From Solirubrobacteraceae bacterium (GTDB taxonomy: Bacteria; Actinomycetota; Thermoleophilia; Solirubrobacterales; Solirubrobacteraceae), in contig JASHYF010000433.1 of assembly GCA_030043235.1 (NCBI GenBank), positions 1 to 14,049 on the forward strand: DNA of 14,049 bases. Direction: 5' to 3'. The notes under the pieces were generated by a model. The model was not told the DNA's origin. It saw only the letters and a list, made by a program, of their open reading frames with translations, and made no database searches. Of the stretch, positions 1 to 6,161 are shown in pieces (position 1 is the first letter of the stretch; every line of letters begins with the position of its first letter). Both the position numbers and the translations under genes were made by a program.

Positions 1-230
1 CTTCCGCGAACGGCGGCGCGCCGCGCGGCGCCGTTCACGCTCCCCCCGAGCCCGACGCACACGCCATCGAGGAGCTGCTGCGCTCGCGCCAGCCCACGCT
101 CATCACCTACACAGGCTGGGAGGCCATCGACCGCCACGAGCGAGCGCTCGGCGAGCCCGCCGGGCGCCCGCGCGTGAAGCTCACGCGCATCGAGGAGCTC
201 CTGCGCGTCGCCGCCGCCGAACAGCCGTAG
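1..230 (+). CDS. fprA: Ferredoxin/adrenodoxin-NADP(+) reductase, FprA type (3' end only)
   Basis: Only the last 75 codons are present; the gene starts before the window. The frame is open from base 3 and ends at TAG 228-230. The residues TGWEAIDRHERALGEPAG followed by RPRVKL and a final IEELL helix match the C-terminus typical of FprA-type FAD/NADPH ferredoxin reductases. These flavoenzymes pass electrons between NADPH and ferredoxin, often to serve cytochrome P450s or other ferredoxin-dependent enzymes in the cytoplasm. The FAD- and NADP-binding Rossmann segments lie outside the window, so cofactor motifs cannot be checked. A 9-bp hairpin covers the stop codon, and tRNA-Lys follows 16 nt after it. 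The family call rests on the C-terminal signature alone; a related pyridine nucleotide-disulphide oxidoreductase is the main alternative. Confidence 0.75.
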   Translation, partial: SANGGAPRGAVHAPPEPDAHAIEELLRSRQPTLITYTGWEAIDRHERALGEPAGRPRVKLTRIEELLRVAAAEQP

Positions 231-240
231 ACTGTTCGGC
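216..240 (+). terminator. Hairpin enclosing the fprA stop codon
   Basis: GCCGAACAG (216-224) and CTGTTCGGC (232-240) are perfect 9-bp complements around a 7-nt loop that contains the TAG stop. No T-tract follows, so it is only terminator-like. It could end the fprA transcript, protect its 3' end, or mark a processing point before the tRNA that begins 6 nt later. Confidence 0.5.
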
Positions 241-246
241 CTCAAG

Positions 247-318
247 GCCCCGTTAGCTCATCTGGTAGAGCGCCGGACTTTTAATCCGGTGGGGCGGGTT
301 CGAGTCCCGCACGGGGCA
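247..318 (+). tRNA. tRNA-Lys (anticodon TTT)
   Basis: A complete cloverleaf can be folded. The acceptor stem pairs GCCCCGT (247-253) with ACGGGGC (311-317), with discriminator A318. The D stem is GCTC/GAGC (256-259, 268-271). The anticodon stem is CCGGA/TCCGG (273-277, 285-289) with loop CTTTTAA, giving anticodon TTT at 280-282. The T stem is GCGGG/CCCGC (294-298, 306-310) around TTCGAGT. The 3' CCA is not encoded and must be added enzymatically. The gene reads AAA and AAG lysine codons; AAA is unusually frequent in the giant gene just downstream. Confidence 0.97.
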
Positions 319-319
319 T

Positions 320-339
320 TGCGCCGCACCTGCGGCGCA
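320..339 (+). terminator. 8-bp hairpin directly after tRNA-Lys
   Basis: TGCGCCGC (320-327) pairs perfectly with GCGGCGCA (332-339) around loop ACCT, starting 2 nt past the tRNA. It lacks a T-tract. It may end the tRNA precursor or mark a 3' processing site. Its core CCGCACCTGCGG recurs at 400-411. Confidence 0.4.
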
Positions 340-399
340 CTCCTCCCGCGCTGCGCTCCCAAGCCTCCAGAGCACGCCCGCGGCCGCGCTGCAAGCGAT

Positions 400-444
400 C
401 CGCACCTGCGGTACGCTCTCGCGTACGGGCCGTTCGGGCGGCCC
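400..444 (+). promoter_or_regulatory. Three back-to-back hairpins in the leader of the giant secreted-protein gene
   Basis: Three self-complementary elements lie end to end. They are CCGCA-CC-TGCGG (400-411), GTACGC-TCTC-GCGTAC (411-426), and GGGCCG-TTCGGG-CGGCCC (427-444). They sit 47-91 nt upstream of the start codon at 491. I see no convincing -35/-10 pair in 319-490, so the promoter may be here in unrecognised form or lie upstream of the tRNA. The function is not known; an attenuator or mRNA-stabilising leader is possible. Confidence 0.3.
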
Positions 445-480
445 GCAGCCAAGCCAGAGAAGGCAAGCCAAAGAGGGGAT

Positions 481-487
481 GGAGGAG
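481..487 (+). promoter_or_regulatory. Ribosome binding site that decides the start of the giant gene
   Basis: GGAGGAG lies 3 nt before ATG 491, with its GGAGG core 5 nt away. This is a strong Shine-Dalgarno sequence in good position. The alternative ATG at 479 overlaps the first G of this site and has AGAGGGG touching it with no spacing, so it is less likely to be the start. Confidence 0.65.
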
Positions 488-490
488 CCG

Positions 491-3400
491 ATGCGGTGGA
501 GCTGTGCGGGTACCAAAGGCCGCGGCGTGCGTAGCCTGCTTGCGTTGTTCGTCGCGACCGCCGCCGCGCTCGCGTTCGCGGCCACGGCCTTCGCCACGTC
601 GCTGACCCCCGGCGACGTCGTCGTCGAGCGCGACGGGACCGGAACCGAAGCGCTCCCCGCCGGCGGCGCGGCCGTGCCCGTGTTCCTCGACGAGTTCGAA
701 GCGGGCGGGGCCCACGTCGCAGAACTCGCGCTCCCGACGAGCAAAAGCGGCTCCAACTTCCCGCTGGTCGACAGCGGGGGGGCGAGCTCGGACGGGCTGA
801 TCACGCTGTCGGGCAACCAGGCATGCGTGCTGATGGCCGGCTACGACGCCCCTCTCGGCCTCGAAAAAGTCACCGAATCGAAGGCCAAAGAAGACCCGCG
901 CGTGGTCGCGGTGATCAACGGCAAAGGCGAAATCAACACCACCACGGCACTGGAAAACGCCGACAACGAAAACAACGCGCGCAGCGCCACCTCGCAGGAA
1001 TGCACCAAACTGTGGATCGGCGGCAACGGCACCAAAACCACCGGCGGCGTGGTCTACGCGACCGTGGGCGCCAAAAAAAGCGAAGGCGTCCAGCTCGACG
1101 AAAGCATCACGAACCTGCGCCAGGTCGAGGTCGTCGACGGGCAGCTCTACGTCTCGGGCAACCCGGAAAAGGCCGGCCACACCACGATCGCGAAGGTCGG
1201 CAGCGGGCTGCCGACGACCAGCAAACAGACGATCACGAACCTGCCGTTCGAAACCTCGCCCGAAGAACCCTACGCGTACAGCATGCTCACGCTCGGGCCC
1301 GGCGCGGAACCCGACACGATCTACGTCGCCGAAGACAAGGAAAACGGCCGCCAAGCGGTCGTCAAGTACGGGCTGAGCGCCGGCAAATGGGTCGAACACG
1401 GATCGGTCGAAATACCTTACGTGACCGGGGTCACGGCCAACGACGTGAACGGCCTCGTCACGATCTACGCGACCAGCTCCGGCTCCAACAGCAAGACCGG
1501 GACGCTGTACCGGTTCCAGGACTACAGCGGCCTGAACGGGACGCTCAGCGCGGTCCCCGCGGAAATCGCCAAAGCCCCCGCCAACGAGGCCTGGCGCGGC
1601 GTCGCCTTCGCGCCCGGGACCACGATCGGCCACGGCGGGACGCCGCCGCCGGAACCCGAGATCGTGGCGCACGAATCCGCGCTTCCGGCGGCGATCGACG
1701 ATCCGACCAACCCGACGCTGCCGATCTACGTCGAAGATCCCCACTCCGTCTACACGCCCGGCGAACTGACGGTGAGCGTCGACTCCTCCAACGAATCCGT
1801 GGCCCCATTGAGCGGCATCACGGTCAGCGGAAGCGGTCACGAACGCACGCTCAGCGTGATACCGGCGGGGGTCGGCGAGTCGAAACTGACCCTCACCGTG
1901 GAAGCGCCGGACGGGGCGTTCACGACCACGCAGATCACCTACGGAGCCTCCGAATACCTGGGCAACTCCAGCGACCGCTACTACACCGCCTCCGCCGCCG
2001 CCTCCGCCACGATCTCCGTGGGCGAAGGCTACATGCTCGCCGCCTCCGACGAAGAGAACGAAATAAAGCTCTATCACGAACGGATCTCCGGACCGCCCGT
2101 AAAGTCCTGGAACTTCAACGGCGAACTCCCCTTCCACTCTGAGGAGGCGAACATCCACGGCGTCACGCGGGCCGGCAACACCCTCTACTGGGTCGGCGGC
2201 ATGGCCAACGCCAACAGCGGCGAACTCGAACCATCACACAACACCATGTTCGCCACGACCATCACGGGCTCGGGTGCCAGCACCGAACTGACCTACCTCG
2301 GCAGCTTCACGGCTCTTCGCGAAGAGCTGGTCGAATGGGACAACGCCAACGGCGCGCCGCTGGGGCTGGCCGCGTCCACGGAATCTGGCGTGCGCGGCGA
2401 GGGGCCCGAAGGGTTCAAGATCGAGGGAGTGGAGTTCGCGCCCGGCTCGAGCACCGAAGCGTACCTGACCTTCCGCGCACCGCTCGAGCCGCCCGGCGAA
2501 GGCGCCGAAGACCGCGACCTCGCGCTCGTCATCCCCGTCACGAACTTCTCCTCGCTGTTCACCGACGGGAACCCGGACACCGAAGTCCACGCCAGCTTCG
2601 GCACACCGCTCGAGTGGCACCTGGGCGGCCTGACCGTTCGCACCGTCCGCAAGAACGCCGCGGGCGAATACGTGCTGGTGGCGAGCACGGCGTCATCGGC
2701 CGACACCGTCTTCCAGATCTGGGGATGGGACGGGGAAACCGAAGACGAACCGGTGCTGCTGAACGCCGAAATCCCGCAGGAGGTCGAAGGCGTGTGGGAC
2801 GCGATCACCTCGACGCCGGAACCGATCCGCGACGGCGATCAGGTCGAAGTCCTGCAGGACGACAGCAAGACGGTGTGGTACGGCAAAGGCACCCACGACG
2901 CCGAAAAAGGCCTGATCACCGGCCTCCAGAAGAGCCTCGGGCGGCTGCTCTCGGTCGAGATCCCGGCCCCGGGGACTCCCAACCCGCCGCATCTCTCGCA
3001 AGGCAAAACCCCAAACAAAGGCCAGTTCACGCTCAAATGGAAGCCGGCGCCGACGCTGCGCGCGGAATTCCTGCTCGAACACCAGAACGCGCGGCAGAAG
3101 GAAAAAGGGGAATGGAGCACAGTGGGCAGCTGGCGCAGGCAGCGCGAATACGCCTTCGGGGCCGGCAACCCCGAGGAAGAAGGCACCTGGACCTACCGCG
3201 TGAAAGAGCGCAACGAAACGGGCGAAGGCCCCGCCCCGTCGGAACCGTCCGAACCGATCAAGGTCGACAAGACGCCGCCGTATACGCCCACCGCGACCCC
3301 GTCGCGCGAACCGGACTACTCGGGTAAAGGCGGCTGGTACAAGAACAGCGTCACGGTGTCCTTCACCGCCAACGGCGACCCCGTGCTGTCCGACGGCAGC

Positions 3401-6046
3401 CCCGGCAGCGGCGTCAACCCGGCGACGCTGACCGCGCCGGAGACCTTTGAAACCAGCGGCTCGCACAAAGCATGCGGGACGGTCGCCGACTACGCAGAAA
3501 ACGTCTCGGAACCGGGCTGCGTGACGGTGCAGGTCGACGCGACCCCGCCGAACCTCGAAATCTCCTGCCCGGCGACGGCTCTGATCAACGAAGCGGGCGT
3601 GACGGCTACGGTCACGGCCTCCGACGCCTATTCGGGGCTGGCCAGCGATCCCAGCGGGATCGTGCCGATCGACACGAGCACCCCGGGGCCCTACACGATC
3701 ACGCGCACCGCGGTCTCGAACGTCGGCCTCGAAACGACCAAGTCGTGCACGACCGAGGTCGTATACCCGACCCCCGGCGCGCCGGCGTTGACCGCCGGGA
3801 CGAGCCCGAACAACACCGGGCTGTTCACGCTCGGCTGGAGCGGCGACAACCCGCTGCAGTACCTGGATCTGAGCTACACGCTGCAGGCGCACGACGCCGC
3901 CACCTCGGAATGGACGACCGTGGCCAGCGGCATCGAAGCGCTGGGCTACGAATTCTCCGGCGCGGGCGAGGAAGAAGGCACCTGGGTCTTCCGCGTCCAA
4001 GGGGTGGACACGACGCATGGCGTGACGACCGAATACTCGCCGGTCTCGGCGCCTGTGGTGGTCGATGAGACCCCGCCGTACACCCCGCTCTTCAAAGTCT
4101 CGCGCCCGCCCGACTACGCGGGCAACGGCGGCTGGTACAAGGACAGCGTGACGGTGTCCTTCAAAGCCGACGGCGACCCGCCGCTCAAGGACGGCAGCCC
4201 CGGCAGCGGCGTCAATCCGGAAACCCTCACCGCGCCGGAGACCTTCGACACGAGCGGCCAGCACATCGCCAGCGGCACCGACGCGGATTACGCTGGCAAC
4301 GTCTCCCAACCGGCCACCGTCGTCGTCCAGGTCGAAGCGACTCCCCCCGGCCTCGAAGTCGAATGCCCGGCGAAGGTCCTCGTCGGCGAAGCTGGCCGGG
4401 AAGTGACGATCAGGGCCTCCGACATCTACTCGGGGCTGAAAACCAACCCCAGCGGGACCGTGCCGATCGACACGAGCACGGCGGGATTCCAGACGTTCAC
4501 CCGTACGGCGGTCTCCAACGTCGGTCTGGAAACGACCAAGTCGTGCACGACCGAAGTCGGATACCCGACCCCCGGGGCGCCGACGTTGATCGCCGGGGCG
4601 AGCCCGAACGACAACGGGCTGTTCACGCTCGGCTGGAGCGGCGATGACCCGCTGCAGTATCCCTTCCTCAGCTACACGCTGCAGGCACACGACGCCGCCA
4701 CCTCGCAATGGTCGACCGTGGCCAGCGGCATCGAAGCGCTGAGCTACGGATTCTCGGGCGCCGGTGAGAAAGAAGGCACCTGGGTCTACCGCGTCCAGGG
4801 GTCCGACACCACCCACGGCGTGACGACGGAATACTCGCCCGTCTCGGCGCCCGTCGTGGTCGACGAGACGCCGCCGTACGCGCCGTCGGCGACCGCGTCT
4901 CGCCAACCCGACTACGCGGGCGGCGGCGGCTGGTACAAGGACAGCGTGGAAGTCAAATTCACGTCGAACGGCGACCCGAATCTGTCCGACGGCAGCCCGG
5001 GCAGCGGCGTCAACCCGGCGTCGATCCCGGCGTCTCGGACGTTCAGCACGAGCGGCTCGCACACCGCGTGCGGGACGGTCGCGGATTACGCGGGCAACGT
5101 CTCCAAAGAAGGCTGCCTGACGGTGCAGGTCGACGCGACGCCCCCGAGCCTCGAAATCGAATGCCCGGCGGCCGTGGCGGAGGGTACGAAAGGCGTGTAC
5201 GCGACGGTCACGGCCAGCGACGACTATTCGGGGCTGAAAACCAACCCCAGCGGCACCGTGCCGATCGAAACGAGCAGCGCGGGACCGCAGACGATCACCC
5301 GCACGGCCGTCTCCAACGTCGGCCTGGAAACGACCAAGTCGTGCACCACCGAGGTCGGCTCGCCGCCGGAATTCGGCCGCTGCAAGGAAGGGGTCTCCCA
5401 CGGCGAATTCATCACGGGGAGCTGCTCGAAGAAGGGCAAGAAGGACGTCGGCTCATACGAATGGCTGTCGCAGGCGCTGACCGCTCGCTTCAGGAGCACA
5501 TCGGACGCGAAAGCCACGCTCGAAACGGCAAGCCACAAAGCCGTGACGTGCACGGAAGAGACGAGCAGCGGCGAATACACCGGCCAGAAAACCGTCGCCG
5601 GCGTCGTCATCACGCTCACCGGCTGCGAACTGACCGCCACCCATGAGAAATGTGCGAGCGGCCACACCACGGGGACGATCGTCACCAACCCGCTCGAAGG
5701 CGTGCTGGGCGTGTACAAGGAATCACACAAGCTTTCCAAGGAGGGGATCGGTCTCGAGCTCTATCCCGCTGGGCATTCCGGGCCGGTCATGGACTTCAGC
5801 TGCGCGAGCACGACGGTGTCCGTGCGAGGCTCGGTGATCTTGCCGGTCAAGGCGAACACGATGGCGCCGGCGCTCGAACTGAAGGCCGAGACGAAGAAGG
5901 GCAAACAGGTGCCGGAAAGCTTCGCGAAAGGCCCGAAGGAGATCCTCGAAGGGTCCGTCGGCGGCGGAGGCTTCGAAGCCACCCTGCTGACGCTCGCGCT
6001 GCCCGAGGAAAACGGCGAAGAGCTCGAGGTCAACGTGGTCGTCTGA
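491..6046 (+). CDS. Giant secreted multidomain protein (propellers, three 266-residue Ig/FN3-like modules, Cys-rich C-terminal domain)
   Basis: The protein has about 1851 residues from ATG 491; an in-frame ATG at 479 would add four. Residues 1-35 form a Sec signal peptide: basic N-region, long Ala/Leu core, and an AFA-T cleavage site. Residues about 36-385 look like a beta-propeller of a secreted family, with sequence cues VDSGGASSDG, LMAGYDAP, LWIGG, TIYATSSG and WRGVAFAPG. About 390-483 is an Ig/cadherin-like domain. About 487-823 is a second propeller-like region. Residues 826-1623 are three modules, each an FN3-like domain followed by Ig-like segments (GGWYKDSV, DGSPGSGVNP, ATPP, TRTAVSNVGLETTKSC). 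Residues 1625-1851 are a six-Cys C-terminal domain. No transmembrane anchor, LPXTG motif or catalytic motif is visible. It is most likely an extracellular or surface structural/adhesive protein; that role is inference. GAA and AAA codons are far commoner than in neighbouring genes. Confidence 0.85.
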   Translation: MRWSCAGTKGRGVRSLLALFVATAAALAFAATAFATSLTPGDVVVERDGTGTEALPAGGAAVPVFLDEFEAGGAHVAELALPTSKSGSNFPLVDSGGASSDGLITLSGNQACVLMAGYDAPLGLEKVTESKAKEDPRVVAVINGKGEINTTTALENADNENNARSATSQECTKLWIGGNGTKTTGGVVYATVGAKKSEGVQLDESITNLRQVEVVDGQLYVSGNPEKAGHTTIAKVGSGLPTTSKQTITNLPFETSPEEPYAYSMLTLGPGAEPDTIYVAEDKENGRQAVVKYGLSAGKWVEHGSVEIPYVTGVTANDVNGLVTIYATSSGSNSKTGTLYRFQDYSGLNGTLSAVPAEIAKAPANEAWRGVAFAPGTTIGHGGTPPPEPEIVAHESALPAAIDDPTNPTLPIYVEDPHSVYTPGELTVSVDSSNESVAPLSGITVSGSGHERTLSVIPAGVGESKLTLTVEAPDGAFTTTQITYGASEYLGNSSDRYYTASAAASATISVGEGYMLAASDEENEIKLYHERISGPPVKSWNFNGELPFHSEEANIHGVTRAGNTLYWVGGMANANSGELEPSHNTMFATTITGSGASTELTYLGSFTALREELVEWDNANGAPLGLAASTESGVRGEGPEGFKIEGVEFAPGSSTEAYLTFRAPLEPPGEGAEDRDLALVIPVTNFSSLFTDGNPDTEVHASFGTPLEWHLGGLTVRTVRKNAAGEYVLVASTASSADTVFQIWGWDGETEDEPVLLNAEIPQEVEGVWDAITSTPEPIRDGDQVEVLQDDSKTVWYGKGTHDAEKGLITGLQKSLGRLLSVEIPAPGTPNPPHLSQGKTPNKGQFTLKWKPAPTLRAEFLLEHQNARQKEKGEWSTVGSWRRQREYAFGAGNPEEEGTWTYRVKERNETGEGPAPSEPSEPIKVDKTPPYTPTATPSREPDYSGKGGWYKNSVTVSFTANGDPVLSDGSPGSGVNPATLTAPETFETSGSHKACGTVADYAENVSEPGCVTVQVDATPPNLEISCPATALINEAGVTATVTASDAYSGLASDPSGIVPIDTSTPGPYTITRTAVSNVGLETTKSCTTEVVYPTPGAPALTAGTSPNNTGLFTLGWSGDNPLQYLDLSYTLQAHDAATSEWTTVASGIEALGYEFSGAGEEEGTWVFRVQGVDTTHGVTTEYSPVSAPVVVDETPPYTPLFKVSRPPDYAGNGGWYKDSVTVSFKADGDPPLKDGSPGSGVNPETLTAPETFDTSGQHIASGTDADYAGNVSQPATVVVQVEATPPGLEVECPAKVLVGEAGREVTIRASDIYSGLKTNPSGTVPIDTSTAGFQTFTRTAVSNVGLETTKSCTTEVGYPTPGAPTLIAGASPNDNGLFTLGWSGDDPLQYPFLSYTLQAHDAATSQWSTVASGIEALSYGFSGAGEKEGTWVYRVQGSDTTHGVTTEYSPVSAPVVVDETPPYAPSATASRQPDYAGGGGWYKDSVEVKFTSNGDPNLSDGSPGSGVNPASIPASRTFSTSGSHTACGTVADYAGNVSKEGCLTVQVDATPPSLEIECPAAVAEGTKGVYATVTASDDYSGLKTNPSGTVPIETSSAGPQTITRTAVSNVGLETTKSCTTEVGSPPEFGRCKEGVSHGEFITGSCSKKGKKDVGSYEWLSQALTARFRSTSDAKATLETASHKAVTCTEETSSGEYTGQKTVAGVVITLTGCELTATHEKCASGHTTGTIVTNPLEGVLGVYKESHKLSKEGIGLELYPAGHSGPVMDFSCASTTVSVRGSVILPVKANTMAPALELKAETKKGKQVPESFAKGPKEILEGSVGGGGFEATLLTLALPEENGEELEVNVVV
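2966..3763 (+). repeat. Intragenic module 1 of the giant protein (most divergent)
   Basis: This is the first of three consecutive modules. Its FN3-like half (TPNPPHLSQGKTPNKGQFTLKW) is clearly diverged from those of modules 2 and 3, and is about 6 nt out of register. Its second half, from GGWYKNSV to KSCTTEV, aligns well with them. It carries the Cys pair in KACGT and EPGCV and a second pair in EISCPA and KSCTT. Confidence 0.75.
3764..4561 (+). repeat. Intragenic module 2 of the giant protein
   Basis: The module spans 798 nt (266 codons), from YPTPGAP to KSCTTEVG. Equivalent landmarks (the GAA of LETTK) lie at 3731, 4529 and 5327, exactly 798 nt apart. This copy alone has lost both cysteines of the first pair: IASGT replaces KACGT and QPATV replaces EPGCV. 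Confidence 0.85.
4562..5359 (+). repeat. Intragenic module 3 of the giant protein
   Basis: This is the third 798-nt module, nearly colinear with module 2 at both DNA and protein level (for example the LFTLGWSGDDPLQY and TVASGIEAL segments). It retains both Cys pairs (TACGT/KEGCL and EIECPA/KSCTT). It joins the C-terminal domain directly after TTEVG. Confidence 0.85.
5363..6043 (+). other. C-terminal PEFGRC...VNVVV domain of the giant protein
   Basis: The domain covers residues about 1625-1851 of the giant protein. It begins PPEFGRC and ends exactly at the C-terminus with LEVNVVV. Landmarks are YEWLSQ, CTEETSSGEYTG, VITLTGCEL, IVTNPLEGVLG, DFSCAS, VRGSVILPVKAN and KGPKEILE. There are six cysteines (in FGRC, GSC, VTC, TGC, EKC and FSC), suited to three disulphides in an exported protein. 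I recall similar terminal domains on otherwise unrelated predicted exported proteins of Solirubrobacterales-type genomes; I know of no assigned function. It may be an attachment, sorting or stability domain; this is inference. Confidence 0.6.
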
Positions 6047-6053
6047 CCGCACT

Positions 6054-6088
6054 GCTGAGGTCCTCGGCGAGGCGCTGAGGGCCTCAGC
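6054..6088. terminator. Hairpin between convergent genes
   Basis: GCTGAGG (6054-6060) pairs with CCTCAGC (6082-6088), enclosing a smaller CCTC-GGC-GAGG stem (6062-6072). Alternatively GCTGAG (6074-6079) pairs with CTCAGC (6083-6088). The site starts 8 nt after the stop of the giant gene and faces the convergent hydrolase gene, so it could act for both strands. There is no T-tract on either side. Confidence 0.4.
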
Positions 6089-6161
6089 CCGCGAGCGCCT
6101 GCTCCACGCGCACTTCGCCGCCGAGAGGATCTCAGCCCGCGAGCGCCTGCTCGGCGCGCAC
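6084..6161 (-). repeat. Duplicated 3' end of the dienelactone hydrolase gene
   Basis: Two 30-nt copies, 6084-6113 and 6132-6161, match at 28 of 30 positions with a 48-nt (16-codon) period. On the minus strand the second is the real end of the hydrolase gene (VRAEQALAG, stop). The first, in the same frame beyond that stop, reads DPLGGEVRVEQALAG and a second stop. Confidence 0.85.

Noticed and set aside
247..318. An integrated element at tRNA-Lys
   Set aside because: No integrase gene and no second copy of the tRNA 3' end appears in the window. Only the compositional hint remains, and it is listed as a finding.
258..816. Short minus-strand frames covering tRNA-Lys and the leader
   Set aside because: The endings CGTRTRPTGLKVRRSTR and VRDSNPPHRIKSPALYQMS are typical spurious translations of the complement of tRNA sequence.
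281..2158. A 625-codon open frame on the minus strand running into the tRNA
   Set aside because: It is the complement of the giant gene's N-terminal half and ends in residues like RAGLEPAPPD, a familiar artefact of translating the complement of a tRNA gene.
2966..5359. Satellite-like or mobile tandem repeats
   Set aside because: The 798-nt units are codon-periodic, stay in frame and encode recognisable Ig/FN3-like folds, so they are protein modules rather than a mobile or satellite element.
2693..5401. A 902-codon open frame on the minus strand opposite the giant gene
   Set aside because: Its product is a monotonous Arg/Gly/Val/Asp/Phe mixture that merely mirrors the repeats and GAA-rich codons of the sense gene. 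It has no recognisable domain, and the plus frame has a signal peptide, ribosome site and homologous domains.
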